Source of the DNA: Streptomyces sp. SS1-1
GTDB lineage: Bacteria; Actinomycetota; Actinomycetes; Streptomycetales; Streptomycetaceae
Length of the DNA stretch: 64,000 nt
NCBI RefSeq assembly: GCF_008973465.1
Contig: NZ_WBXN01000004.1
Location: forward strand, 372,001 to 436,000
Direction: 5' to 3'
The notes under the pieces are model-generated. The model searched no databases. It worked only from the letters and a program-made list of their open reading frames with translations, and was not told where the DNA came from. Position 1 is the stretch's first letter; every line of letters begins with the position of its first letter. Of the stretch, positions 1 through 8,223 are shown piece after piece. The position numbers and the translations under genes were made by a program.

Positions 1-173
1 TCAGCGGGCAGAGCCGTCCCCAGCACGCTCTCCAGCCGTGGCCAGTCGACAACCACCGGTGTCGGCAGTCGGTGGGCCGCAAGCCCGGGCAGCTTCCCTT
101 CCAGTTCCGCGACCGACTCAGCGGGGTCGGTCAAGCGGCGGCCTGGGGCCTGCGTCCCCACGAGATCGTCCAC
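1..173 (-). CDS. Partial gene at left edge, SMI1/KNR4-like N-terminus
   Basis: A minus-strand frame runs off the left edge and gives about 57 residues ending in VVDWPRLESVLGTALPA. This resembles the N-terminal part of SMI1/KNR4 (SUKH) domain proteins common in Streptomyces, which often act as immunity or cell-wall-linked proteins. A GTG at 173 is the first start after an in-frame TGA, but no good ribosome binding site precedes it. The C-terminal part lies outside the window, so the family call rests on a short stretch and is tentative. Confidence 0.42.
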   Translation of the reverse strand, partial: MDDLVGTQAPGRRLTDPAESVAELEGKLPGLAAHRLPTPVVVDWPRLESVLGTALPA

Positions 174-257
174 GCGAGCAGACTGCCACAGCGCACTCCC
201 TCGTGATCACCAAGTCACCAAGTCGCCCGCTTCCATGGGCCCGTGGCCCGTCCGTCC

Positions 258-554
258 TCATGGCGTGTCCCCTGAGTGGTAGAGGCGGCAGGCCATGCCG
301 GGGCCGGGCCCGCGGGTCTCCCCCGCACCCACGTCGTAGAGAGCCCGGCCGCCCGGGAAGCGGCCGAGCTCCGTCGGCAGCGCCACACCCCCGTCGATCT
401 CGTCGGCACGCCATCCGGTGATGTCCAGCAGCAAGCCGTCCAACGGCCCGCCTATCAGCGCCGCATAGGTGCGGTGGGGCAGAGGGCACGGGTGGGGGTC
501 GTCGTGGTCGTGGCCGTAGACCCGGCCCCGCAGCAGTTGCTCATCGCCGTTCAT
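258..554 (-). CDS. Hypothetical protein, 98 aa
   Basis: This small soluble protein has a regular core (YAALIGGPLDGLLLDITGW) followed by a segment rich in Gly, Asp and Pro, and no signal peptide or membrane segment. Third positions are strongly G/C and GAGG lies about 9 nt before the ATG. I recognise the style of a short conserved actinobacterial hypothetical protein but no named family. It is transcribed toward the truncated gene at the edge, with about 85 nt between them. Confidence 0.65.
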   Translation of the reverse strand: MNGDEQLLRGRVYGHDHDDPHPCPLPHRTYAALIGGPLDGLLLDITGWRADEIDGGVALPTELGRFPGGRALYDVGAGETRGPGPGMACRLYHSGDTP

Positions 555-961
555 GGCACCAGCCTCGCAGCCGCCACCGACAACGGCCGGTCACCCAGAT
601 CCACCGGCCCCCCGAACCGACATCGGCACCGGCACCGCGCACTTTGTTACTCACTTTCGGGTGAAGATCACCCCACTCCACGGCGTCCCCAATCCTCCCG
701 AAACATCCCCACCCAGGTCACGCATGGGTTTCCGTGCTCCGCACCCCACTTGCGTCACACAAGCCCTCATAGATGAGCATTGCAGTCGAGAGTCATGGAA
801 ATATCCACAAACGGTAACAACGGGCACGCCGTCGCGCCGCTTCCCCCGCAACGTGGACAAATGGCGTCCGCGGCCAACCGGTCGCCCTCGCACACCGCAC
901 CGCTCCCGGGCAGCCATCCAGGCGTCCCGAGGGACGGTGTCCGCACCACCAGGGAGAACCT
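555..961. other. Intergenic region, no gene seen
   Basis: About 400 bases separate the divergent genes on either side. The part around 640-840 is richer in A/T than its surroundings and should hold the promoters of the lamin-tail gene and of the minus-strand hypothetical gene. No open frame here has coding character and I see no strong palindrome. Confidence 0.5.
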
Positions 962-1537
962 TTGTCCAGCTCCACCCGCACCCCCGCCTACATCACCGTG
1001 CGCCGCGTCGCCGCGGCCTCGCTCGCCACCGGCGCGCTCGTCTCGGCGATCACGCTGCCGGCCTCCGCCGCCGACCACTCCCGCCACCAGCGGGGACAGG
1101 TGGAGATCAGTGCGGTCCAGTACGACTCCCCCGGCCGTGACAACTACACCAACCGATCCCTGAACCGCGAATGGGTGGAGCTCACCAACACCACCCGCCG
1201 CGCCGTCAACCTGGACGGATGGACCCTGCGGAACCGGGACGGCGAGACCTACACCTTCGACCACTTCCGACTCGCCGGCCGCGCCACCGTCCGGATCCAC
1301 ACGGGCATCGGCCGCGACACCCGCACCGACCTCTTCCAGGACCTCCGTCACTACGTCTGGGACAACCGCTCCGACACGGCCACCCTCCGCAACGACCACG
1401 GGCGCCGCGTCGACAGCGAGTCGTGGGGTTACGAGCGCCACGGAGACAAGCACCGTCACGGCGACAAGCACCGCCACGGGGACAAGCACCGCCACGGTGA
1501 CAGCCAGCACCACGGCCGGTACCAGCACCAGCGCTGA
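962..1537 (+). CDS. Secreted lamin-tail-domain protein with His-rich repeat tail
   Basis: The 191-residue product starts with a TTG codon 8 nt after AGGGAGAA. A signal peptide covers about residues 1-37 (hydrophobic core ending LPASAA). Residues 45-155 match the lamin-tail domain (LTD), an Ig-like fold of exported bacterial proteins: EWVELTN, VNLDGWTLRN and SESWGYE are typical. The last 35 residues are a repeat of RHGDKH units, very rich in His and Asp, which could bind divalent metal. It is followed by a strong terminator and appears monocistronic. The LTD call is solid; the metal role is inference. Confidence 0.85.
   Translation: MSSSTRTPAYITVRRVAAASLATGALVSAITLPASAADHSRHQRGQVEISAVQYDSPGRDNYTNRSLNREWVELTNTTRRAVNLDGWTLRNRDGETYTFDHFRLAGRATVRIHTGIGRDTRTDLFQDLRHYVWDNRSDTATLRNDHGRRVDSESWGYERHGDKHRHGDKHRHGDKHRHGDSQHHGRYQHQR
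1436..1507 (+). repeat. Four 18-bp tandem repeats encoding RHGDKH units
   Basis: Four consecutive 18-bp units of the form CGYCACGGNGACAAGCAC lie inside the 3' end of the lamin-tail gene. The first three are near-identical and the fourth is diverged. Differences fall mostly at third codon positions, so the peptide repeat is better conserved than the DNA, which argues for selection on the His/Asp-rich tail. Confidence 0.85.
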
Positions 1538-1594
1538 CCATCGGCGCGGTCCGTGAGCTGAAGTCCCCCATCCACGCTGCGACCCGACCCACCT

Positions 1595-1628
1595 GAGTGC
1601 ACCCGGCCTCCCACGGCCGGGTGCACTC
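1595..1628 (+). terminator. Strong hairpin terminator after lamin-tail gene
   Basis: A perfect 14-bp stem (GAGTGCACCCGGCC and its complement) with a 6-nt loop lies 57 nt after the stop codon. There is no T tract, as is usual for Streptomyces terminators. Confidence 0.8.
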
Positions 1629-1630
1629 GC

Positions 1631-1840
1631 GTGCGTGCGGGCGCTCACCGTTTCGAGACGCGGGAGCGCGAACGCATCGAGGCGGAGGTAGTGGCCGTCC
1701 GCAGCGCCCCAGCGCCGGATGTGGGGGCTCCCGTACTCATTCTCAACGGGGAGAAGAACACCTTGTCCCGGGCCGGCGGGGCCGACTTCGCTCGCGCTCA
1801 TCAGCGGGCCCGTGATCGATCCGTGTCGGCGGAAAGGCCG
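1631..1840 (+). pseudogene. Possible alpha/beta-hydrolase gene remnant
   Basis: The frame beginning at 1631 reads as coding-like protein: RFETRERERIEAEV, then VGAPVLILNGEKNTLSRAGG and DFARAHQRA. The second segment resembles the beta-strand plus helix before the catalytic Asp in alpha/beta hydrolases. There is no start with a ribosome site, no nucleophile elbow and no catalytic His, and the frame then runs into the neighbouring terminator. It is best read as a decayed 3' fragment of a lost gene, at low confidence. Confidence 0.28.
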
Positions 1841-1883
1841 GCTCGTCGACGCCCCCCGCTGGATACGGGGGGTGCCGACGAGC
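1841..1883 (-). terminator. Hairpin terminator downstream of secreted protein gene
   Basis: GCTCGTCG..GCCCCCCG pairs with CGGGGGG..CGACGAGC around a 7-nt loop, with a small internal mismatch. It lies just past the stop codon of the minus-strand gene that ends at 1890. Confidence 0.7.
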
Positions 1884-1889
1884 GTGCGG

Positions 1890-2708
1890 CTACTTCAGCT
1901 TGACGGCGTCGCCCGTCGAGACGACCCGCGCCGTGGTGATCGTGCCGGGGAAGAAGTACCTCCAGCTGCCCGCCGAGGTGGCGGTGACCTTGGTGCGGAG
2001 CTTGCCGGAGCTGTCCGTCTTCACCGTCTTGACGGTGCTGTAGTGGGCGGCTCCCGCCTTCCTGTACTGCAGCTTCACCGTCTGCCCGGTGAAGCCGTGA
2101 TACTTCAGGTCCTCCCAGTTCGCACGGGAGAGCTTGCCCGTGATCGTGAGGGAGGCGCCCTTGGCCACCGGCTCGGGCGTCGCGTCCGTCGTGAGCTTCG
2201 ACGCCCGCTTCATCTTGAACTCGGCGATGTGGTCGGAGATCCAGTAGTCACCGTCGTTGGCCTTGACGGTGGCGTTGACCTGCCACACCCCGGCGATGGT
2301 GTTGATGTCGCCGGGCACGCTGTCCGGGAGCCAGCCCGGGGCGACCGTCATCGTGGCCGTGCACACCGACGTGGTGGAGCTCTTCTTCTCGCACCGGGTG
2401 CCCGTCCAGTCGCTGAAGCCCCAGCCCTTGGACGTGTTGAAGACGCTGACGTCGGTCAGGCCCTTGACTCCGGAGTTGTCCTTGATCGTGATGGCGATCG
2501 GGTACGTGACCCGCGCCGAGGTGCCGATGATGACGTTGTTGCCGCTGTTCACGACGGTCTTGGTGACCCCTACGTCCCCGCGGCCCTCGGCGTGCGCCCC
2601 CGTCGCGCACAGCAGCGTCAGCGCCGCCGCACTCGCCACGGCGCCGATCGCTCTGGCCCGTCCACCCGCCGCGGCCGTACCGGCCGCACCGGCCGTTCTG
2701 CCTCGCAT
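1890..2708 (-). CDS. Secreted protein of unknown function with Ig-like C-terminal domain
   Basis: The 272-residue product has a signal peptide of about 41 residues (cleavage after ATGAHA). The mature part holds two beta-rich regions. The C-terminal one (about 185-272: GQTVKLQYRKAG, TVKTVKTDSSGKLRTKV, GSWRYFFPG) looks like the Ig-like repeat found in many Streptomyces cell-surface proteins. Two cysteines (in TRCEKK and SVCTAT) could form a disulfide in the N-terminal region. I do not recognise a catalytic motif. It stands alone with its own terminator. Confidence 0.78.
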   Translation of the reverse strand: MRGRTAGAAGTAAAGGRARAIGAVASAAALTLLCATGAHAEGRGDVGVTKTVVNSGNNVIIGTSARVTYPIAITIKDNSGVKGLTDVSVFNTSKGWGFSDWTGTRCEKKSSTTSVCTATMTVAPGWLPDSVPGDINTIAGVWQVNATVKANDGDYWISDHIAEFKMKRASKLTTDATPEPVAKGASLTITGKLSRANWEDLKYHGFTGQTVKLQYRKAGAAHYSTVKTVKTDSSGKLRTKVTATSAGSWRYFFPGTITTARVVSTGDAVKLK

Positions 2709-2802
2709 GATCCCTCCCCTGTGATGTGGGAGGCGAGGCTACACAGCCAACTGGGCTGCCGGCGCGGCAGGGTGGGCGACGGCTGCGCGTACACCGCGCG
2801 GG

Positions 2803-3648
2803 TCAGGAGTACAGCGCGACGGCTCCGCCCCAGAGCGCGCCCGGGTTCAGGCGGTCGGGGAAGCGGTCCAGCATGGCGTTGAAGAAGCCGAGCGCGTCGT
2901 CGTGCTGCCCGAGAAGTTCGTCGGCGGTGTCGAGGTAGAGCCGGGTCTCGGTGAGCGCGCGAGTCGCGTCGTCGTCCAGGGCCTTGTTCTTGTGCCCGGT
3001 GACGATCCGGCGGGGCCGCAGTTCCTCGACGATGTCGATCGCCTTGCGCCAGGCGTCGCGGCCGCCGTTCCCTGACTCGGCGAGGTACTGGTGCACGCCG
3101 TTGTAGACGACGTCTCCCGCCACGACGAGGTCGAGGTCGGGGACGTGCAGGACGCTGGTCTCGTCGGTGTCGCTGTGCCCGACCTCCACGATGACGAGGT
3201 CATGGCCTTCGAGGGTGAACCGGTTGCCCGGCACGGTGACGGCGGTGACGGGCGCGTCCGGGATCTGCCCCGGGAACAGCCGGTCCCAGAACTGCGGGCG
3301 GATGGAGACGTTGCGGTGCATCTCCTTGATCGTGCCCTCGGAGGCGACGACCTGGGCGCCGAAACGTTCCGCCAGGAGACCCGCCGTGAACCAGTGGTCG
3401 CCGTGACCATGGGTGGCGAAGACATGGGTCAGGTTCTTGCCGGTGGCCTCGACCCAGTCCGCGACCGCCTCCGCCTGTTCCGAGGTCAGCGGCGGATCCA
3501 CCAGGACGGCGTCCCGCTCCCCGTGGACGAGGGTGACGGACAGGGGCGAGAACATCCTCCGGTCCCCGTTGGGGACGAGATCCGTGACGTTCTGCGGGAT
3601 CGGGTCGGCGACGAAGACGTCGTAGGCGAGAGGGCTGCTGGTGGACAT
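2803..3648 (-). CDS. MBL-fold metallo-hydrolase
   Basis: The 281-residue cytoplasmic protein carries the metallo-beta-lactamase zinc motif THGHGDHW (H80, H82, D84, H85), further ligand candidates in VEVGHSDTDET and VAGDVVYNG, and GHK near the C-terminus. The fold hydrolyses ester, thioester or lactam bonds; the substrate is not predictable here. It starts 9 nt after the stop of the HxlR gene, so the two form an operon and the HxlR protein probably controls it, as is common for detoxifying hydrolases. Confidence 0.88.
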   Translation of the reverse strand: MSTSSPLAYDVFVADPIPQNVTDLVPNGDRRMFSPLSVTLVHGERDAVLVDPPLTSEQAEAVADWVEATGKNLTHVFATHGHGDHWFTAGLLAERFGAQVVASEGTIKEMHRNVSIRPQFWDRLFPGQIPDAPVTAVTVPGNRFTLEGHDLVIVEVGHSDTDETSVLHVPDLDLVVAGDVVYNGVHQYLAESGNGGRDAWRKAIDIVEELRPRRIVTGHKNKALDDDATRALTETRLYLDTADELLGQHDDALGFFNAMLDRFPDRLNPGALWGGAVALYS

Positions 3649-3657
3649 GGTGGGTTC

Positions 3658-4176
3658 CTAACTGACAGGGCCGTCGCCGGCGGCGCGGCCGGACGACCGG
3701 TCGGCAGCGGCGGCGGCGAGGGCGGCGTGATACGCCGGGCCCCGGATGATCGTGACGGCGTTCTGGTCGACCGGCTCGCCTCGCTCGTCACGGAATTCGA
3801 GGTGTACGGGCCGCTCCCCGCCGGCCGCGTACACGACGCCCTGGCCCGTCTCCTGAGGACGGTGCCGGTCCCCCCAGGCACTGAGGGCGGCGAGCACCGG
3901 CAGCACATCGCGGCCGGCCTGCGTGAGGACGTACTCCTCACGGCTGCGCTCACCCTCTTCCTGATAGGTCACGCGCTCCAGAAGACCGGCGTCCACGAGA
4001 TCGCCGAGCCGCTGGCCGAGGGTCGCGTTCGGGATGCCGATGCGCTGGAACTCCGCGAAACGCGTACGCCCGAGGAACGCCTCGCGCAGCAACAGAAGGT
4101 TCCACTTCTGCCCCAGGACGGCGAGCGTGCGGGCGATCGAGCAGTACCGGTTCGCGGGGAGTGACATGGCGTCCAT
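3658..4176 (-). CDS. HxlR-family winged-helix transcriptional regulator
   Basis: HxlR proteins are small MarR-like DNA-binding dimers, often responding to aldehydes, quinones or redox stress. The segment CSIARTLAVLGQKWNLLLLREAFLGRTRFAEFQ is split between the conserved Cys and the W-LLLRE helix; LGQRLGDLVDAGLLER is the recognition/wing region. The C-terminal third is an extra domain of about 60 residues. The start is uncertain: ATGs at 4167, 4176 and 4185 are in frame, and GGGAG fits the 4167 start best by spacing. It heads the operon with the metallo-hydrolase. Confidence 0.85.
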   Translation of the reverse strand: MDAMSLPANRYCSIARTLAVLGQKWNLLLLREAFLGRTRFAEFQRIGIPNATLGQRLGDLVDAGLLERVTYQEEGERSREEYVLTQAGRDVLPVLAALSAWGDRHRPQETGQGVVYAAGGERPVHLEFRDERGEPVDQNAVTIIRGPAYHAALAAAAADRSSGRAAGDGPVS

Positions 4177-4197
4177 GACTCCCATGGTACGCAGACT

Positions 4198-4240
4198 CTG
4201 AAAAATGAACACAGCATCTGGCATCAATTTTTGTATTCAG
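4198..4240 (-). promoter_or_regulatory. A/T-rich dyad, likely HxlR operator and promoter
   Basis: An unusually A/T-rich patch upstream of the HxlR gene contains an imperfect dyad: CTGAAAAAT at 4198-4206 against ATTTTT at 4227-4232 and TTCAG at 4236-4240. Its position fits an autoregulatory operator; the call is inference from symmetry and location. Confidence 0.4.
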
Positions 4241-4291
4241 GGTCACAGTCCCTGGCGGGAGGGCCGGACAGCCGCCTCGGAGCGGCTCCGA

Positions 4292-5005
4292 TCAGTCGTC
4301 CTCGGTCGCCGCGGCCGGCACCTCGCACGCACGCAGGGTCATCACCCCCGCGTCCCGGCTCGCCACTATGGCGAACGGGAACCGGTCCCGTTCGAGGCAG
4401 AGGGCGACGTCGTCCGGGTGGACGCCCGCGCGTACGCCCGTCACCAGTTCCTCGGCGGCACGTGACGTGGCGGCCCGATGGAGGAAGGGGGCGGCCTGCT
4501 CGGCCGCTCCGGCCGGGGCGCCGCCGGCAGCCCGCAGCGCGATGTACTGCGCGCACGCGAGATCCTCCTCGGCCCGCCCGTCCTCCCCCGTGACCACGAA
4601 CGTGACCGCCTCGCGGGCACGCGACCGCAGAAGCAGAGCCGTGGCCTCCGCCACCACGAAGCCGGCGCAGAGCACCAGCGACGCGTCCTTGACCGCGAGG
4701 GCGCCGACCGTCCCGGCCGTGGTCTTCTGTACGACCTTCCGCCCGCTCAGGTCCATCGACCGCAGCATGCCGGGTGAGTTGACCATGTCGAAGCCGGGCG
4801 CGGGCGGGCCGTCCTTGATCGCCACCCAGTCCGGGTGGCGCGCCTTGAGGGCCAGGGCCTCGTCCAGCGACTCGGCGAGCACGATCCGCTCAGCTCCCCG
4901 TGCGAACGCCCACGCGGTCACCGTGAAGGCGCGCATCACGTCGATCACGACCGCGACGGAGGGGACTTGGGTCAGTTCGGCGATGCCGACGTAGCGAGTG
5001 TCCAT
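4292..5005 (-). CDS. comB: ComB-like 2-phosphosulfolactate phosphatase family protein
   Basis: The 237-residue protein matches the ComB family, whose founding member hydrolyses 2-phosphosulfolactate in coenzyme M biosynthesis (Mg-dependent). Family hallmarks are [20 protein letters not shown] near the N-terminus, GFDMVNSP, and [10 protein letters not shown]. Length agrees with the family. No other coenzyme M genes are nearby and Streptomyces is not known to make coenzyme M, so the physiological substrate is open. It is divergent from the DUF2785 gene with a 107-nt gap. Confidence 0.85.
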   Translation of the reverse strand: MDTRYVGIAELTQVPSVAVVIDVMRAFTVTAWAFARGAERIVLAESLDEALALKARHPDWVAIKDGPPAPGFDMVNSPGMLRSMDLSGRKVVQKTTAGTVGALAVKDASLVLCAGFVVAEATALLLRSRAREAVTFVVTGEDGRAEEDLACAQYIALRAAGGAPAGAAEQAAPFLHRAATSRAAEELVTGVRAGVHPDDVALCLERDRFPFAIVASRDAGVMTLRACEVPAAATEDD

Positions 5006-5112
5006 GCGGTCATGCTCATGGATGACCAGGGCCTGCCGCCTGCCATTTGCCGTCCCCGGCGGCGCCGGGCCCGGGTCCGGACGGCCACCCGGCGTGTGGA
5101 AACCTGACGCCC

Positions 5113-5940
5113 ATGACCGCTGCCGCTGCCGCCCCCATCGACTGGCCGTCCCTCGCGGCCGACGGGTTCCCGTTCCCCGAGCACATACCTGCCTCCCGGC
5201 TCGTCGACGAGCTGGCGGCCGCGCTGGTGTCGCCCGACCCCGGGGTCCGTGACGACGGGGCCTACACCGCGGCCGCCCGCTGGATCAGGGAGGGGCGTCT
5301 CGACGCCGTCCTGGAGGAACTCGGGGACTCGGCCGCCGGCCGGTTCACGCATCCCGGGACACAGGCCCGCACTTTCGCGCCGTTGATCATCTGCTTGGTG
5401 CTGACGCGTGCGGCCGGGGTCTCCGCTCTCGTTCCGCGGCAGGCCGCCGAGCGCTGGTACGCCGCCTTCTCGGCCTGGTACCCGAACGAGCGGGACACCC
5501 GCGGCTGGGACGACTCCCTGGGCTGGCTGCACGCCGTCGCCCATGGCGCCGACGCCGCCGCGGCGTTCGCGAAGGTCCTCCCCCACCGCCGTACGGACCT
5601 GCTCGACCTGTGCGCGCGGAGGGTGACGGAGCCTCAGACCGACTACCGGTACGCGCAGTTGGAGGATGCCCGGCTGGCCCGGGCGCTGGTACGGGTGCTT
5701 CAGGCACCCGGTCTGTCGGCCGAGGAGGCCACCGGCTGGCTGGACGTGATGGCCGAGGCGCTGGAGGGCGGCGGGCCCGGCCCCGTGCCGGTGTGGGCGT
5801 TCAACACGTTCGCCACCCTGCAGTCCCTCCATCTGCATCTGACGCGGGGCGTCGCCGACGAGGACGCCCCTCCGCACGCTCCGGCGGTCGCCGCCCGCGT
5901 CGCCGACCTCCTGCGTCTGCCCTATCACTGGCTCGCCTGA
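5113..5940 (+). CDS. DUF2785 domain protein
   Basis: The 275-residue all-alpha cytoplasmic protein matches the DUF2785 family: [14 protein letters not shown] near the N-terminus, [20 protein letters not shown], and [13 protein letters not shown] are characteristic. The function is unknown. I chose the ATG at 5113 because homologues begin a short distance before the [14 protein letters not shown] segment; in-frame starts exist further upstream but have no better ribosome site. It is alone on its strand. Confidence 0.8.
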   Translation: MTAAAAAPIDWPSLAADGFPFPEHIPASRLVDELAAALVSPDPGVRDDGAYTAAARWIREGRLDAVLEELGDSAAGRFTHPGTQARTFAPLIICLVLTRAAGVSALVPRQAAERWYAAFSAWYPNERDTRGWDDSLGWLHAVAHGADAAAAFAKVLPHRRTDLLDLCARRVTEPQTDYRYAQLEDARLARALVRVLQAPGLSAEEATGWLDVMAEALEGGGPGPVPVWAFNTFATLQSLHLHLTRGVADEDAPPHAPAVAARVADLLRLPYHWLA

Positions 5941-6113
5941 CGCGGAGCACGGGCTCGTCCGGCCGAAGCGGCGCCTCCTCTCCCCCACCGGCCCCTTTTG
6001 TCCTCTGGCCAACGCGCGTAGACAAGGGCACCATCGTCACCGCACCACCTGCACCACCTGCACCGCCGCCCCGCCCCACAGGAAGCACGGCCCCAGCAGG
6101 AAGGCTCCGACAC

Positions 6114-6629
6114 ATGAAGGTCGCTCCCTCGCCGAAGCTCCGCTCGGCACTCACCGCACTCGCTCTGGTCGTCGCCCCCGGCGTCGCCGTCATCGGCACC
6201 GCCGGTGAGGCGTCGGCCGTGAGCAAGATCAGTCATGCCACCGCCACCTCGATGTTCCGGCAGGCCGGCATCACCTGGTCCTCGTCCGGCGGCTGCTCGG
6301 ACCGCAACGTCTCCACCTGTACGTCGTTCGAGCAGCTCAACCTCGCCACCGCCCAGGGCGCCCAGACCCTCAAGGGCGCCAGTGGCTGCGCGCTGAACAT
6401 CACCGGTGGCACCGAGACCGGTCACGCCTCGGGGACGTACTCGCACTGGAACGGCTACAAGCTGGACTTCGGCAAGAACACGTGCGTGACCAACTACGTG
6501 AAGAACACCTTCAGTTACATCGGTGTCCGCGGTGACGGGGCCCCGCAGTGGCGTTCCGGAGCCGGCAACGTGTACGCCGACGAGGGCAACCACTGGGACG
6601 TCACCTTCTACAACTGCGGCGGCTGCTGA
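6114..6629 (+). CDS. Small secreted M15-like (D-Ala-D-Ala carboxypeptidase fold) protein
   Basis: The 171-residue precursor starts at an ATG 9 nt after AGGAAGG, with a signal peptide of about 34 residues (GEASA). The mature protein contains GGTETGHASGTYSH then GYKLDF and DEGNHWDV, which reproduce the spacing of metal ligands in M15-type peptidases (H..D..H), plus six cysteines suggesting disulfides. It lacks an obvious peptidoglycan-binding module. Enzyme activity on cell-wall peptides is plausible but not shown. It ends at a bidirectional terminator. Confidence 0.72.
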   Translation: MKVAPSPKLRSALTALALVVAPGVAVIGTAGEASAVSKISHATATSMFRQAGITWSSSGGCSDRNVSTCTSFEQLNLATAQGAQTLKGASGCALNITGGTETGHASGTYSHWNGYKLDFGKNTCVTNYVKNTFSYIGVRGDGAPQWRSGAGNVYADEGNHWDVTFYNCGGC

Positions 6630-6640
6630 GCACGCGGCCC

Positions 6641-6670
6641 GGCCTGTCCGCCGAACCGGCCGGACAGGCC
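6641..6670. terminator. Bidirectional hairpin terminator
   Basis: A perfect 10-bp stem (GGCCTGTCCG and complement) with a 10-nt loop sits between two convergent stop codons. Confidence 0.75.
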
Positions 6671-6693
6671 CCCGCCCCGCCCACGATCGTCGG

Positions 6694-8034
6694 TCAGGCC
6701 AGGCCGAACTTCTCGGCGTGCACCTGGTGGGCGGGGACCCGCAGCTCCCGCAGGCCGGTCAGGACGGCGGTCGTCATGGCGGGTGGGCCGCAGACGTACA
6801 CGTCGCGTTCGGTGACGTCGGGGACCAGCTGATGCAGGCTCTGCGCGCCGAACGGCGGTGCCCCGGCCTCGCCGGTCCGGCCCGTGAGCAGGTGGAGCCG
6901 TCCGCCGCGCCGCTCCACCAGGCGGCGCACCTCGTCCAGGAGGACGGCGTCGGCCTCGCTGCGGACGCGGTACAGGACGACGACGTCCCCGGTGGTCCGC
7001 TCCTCCAGCATGGCCCGGACCGGGGTGATGCCGACGCCGCCGGCGATGAGCAGGGCGCTGGGCCGGGTGCGGTGCAGGGCGGTGAAGGCGCCGTAGGGGC
7101 CCTCGACGAAGGCGCGGCTGCCGACGGGGATGCTCCGCAGTCCGGCGCTGGTGCTGCCGACCGCCTTGGCGGTGAGGCGCAGTCCGCGTCCGTCGGGGGC
7201 GGCGGAGAGGGAGAAGGGGTTGGCGAGCCACCAGTGGTGGTGTCCGGGGAACCGCCAGATGCAGAACTGCCCGGCGCGGGCGGGGAGTTTGTCGAGGTGG
7301 CGGCCGGTGACGTACACGGAGACCACGGTGTCGGACTCGGGGACGACGGCCGCCACGGTGAACCGGTGGTAGGCGTTGCGCCACAGCGGCAGGACGAGAC
7401 GCCCGGTCAGCAGCGCGCCGAAGGCGAACAGCCACAGGACCCACCAGTAGGCGGTGGCGAACGACGAGGAGGTGAAGGTCGTCGTCTCCCTTAGCTGGTG
7501 GACGAAGGCGAGGCCGAGGGCGACGTAGAGGGTGAGGTGCAGCCCGTGCCAGACCTCGTACGGCAGGCGCCGGCGCAGCGGCCGGGTGGAGACGGCGGCG
7601 ATGACGACGAGGACTGCGGCGGCGAGCATGCCGAGCAGGGAGGCCGGGACGCCGCTGAGTGCGACGAACGTCTTGGCCATGGTGGTGTCGTCGAGGGTGG
7701 CGTAGCCGAGGACGACGAGGGTGGCGTGGGTGAGGACGGTCCACAGCAGGGCGAAGCCGACCCAGCGGTGCCACACGGTGAGGCGGTCCATGCCGATCCG
7801 GCGGTCCAGCCAGGGCAGCCGGGCCACCAGCAGCAGTTGGAGGAACATCAGCAGGGCCGCGTGCAGTCCGAAGAACTTGGCGACGGTGAGCACGTCGTTC
7901 TTGCCGGAGCCGGAGGCGATGAACAGCGACTCGACGACCACGACGTTGACGAGGACGAACGCCCACATCACCCGGCGGGCCACGGTCACCGGTGGGAGGG
8001 TGCCGGTCCTGATCTCGTTGGTCGCCGCCGTCAT
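6694..8034 (-). CDS. Ferric-reductase-like membrane flavoprotein (ferredoxin reductase family)
   Basis: The 446-residue protein has about six membrane helices with conserved histidines (LHAALLMF, WHRWVGFAL, LTHATLVVL, VWHGLHLTLYV), the layout of the ferric reductase/NADPH-oxidase haem domain. A cytoplasmic FAD-binding barrel (AGQFCIWRFPGH, NPFSLSA) and an NAD-binding domain (LIAGGVGITPVRAML, VYVCGPPAM) follow. It should carry electrons from NAD(P)H through FAD and haem across the membrane, perhaps to Fe(III) or another acceptor. I chose the ATG at 8034 because GAGGA lies 6 nt upstream. The adjacent TetR gene is co-oriented upstream and may control it. Confidence 0.87.
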   Translation of the reverse strand: MTAATNEIRTGTLPPVTVARRVMWAFVLVNVVVVESLFIASGSGKNDVLTVAKFFGLHAALLMFLQLLLVARLPWLDRRIGMDRLTVWHRWVGFALLWTVLTHATLVVLGYATLDDTTMAKTFVALSGVPASLLGMLAAAVLVVIAAVSTRPLRRRLPYEVWHGLHLTLYVALGLAFVHQLRETTTFTSSSFATAYWWVLWLFAFGALLTGRLVLPLWRNAYHRFTVAAVVPESDTVVSVYVTGRHLDKLPARAGQFCIWRFPGHHHWWLANPFSLSAAPDGRGLRLTAKAVGSTSAGLRSIPVGSRAFVEGPYGAFTALHRTRPSALLIAGGVGITPVRAMLEERTTGDVVVLYRVRSEADAVLLDEVRRLVERRGGRLHLLTGRTGEAGAPPFGAQSLHQLVPDVTERDVYVCGPPAMTTAVLTGLRELRVPAHQVHAEKFGLA

Positions 8035-8150
8035 CGTCGTCCTCGTTCCCCCGTGGCCGCAGTCCGTGCGACCGTGTGCCCACACCGGTGAAGACCGGGA
8101 GGTCCGCCCGGACCCCGCCCCCGATCGCGTAAGAATACGGCGGGGAGACG

Positions 8151-8171
8151 GGTTCCGTTCAGGCCGGAACC
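8151..8171. promoter_or_regulatory. Inverted repeat upstream of ferric-reductase-like gene
   Basis: GGTTCCG and CGGAACC form perfect 7-bp arms around a 7-nt spacer, close to a TATTCT sequence on the minus strand that could be a -10 element. It could be the operator of the reductase gene or a weak terminator of the upstream tetR gene. Confidence 0.45.
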
Positions 8172-8223
8172 GTGCGATCTGGCGGCCTTTTTCACCTTCG
8201 GGGCGCCTGGTTCGGCAGGGTGG

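Noticed and set aside
1434..1510. The 18-bp repeats as a CRISPR or minisatellite
   Set aside because: They are in frame inside a gene, contiguous without spacers, and conserve the peptide rather than the DNA.
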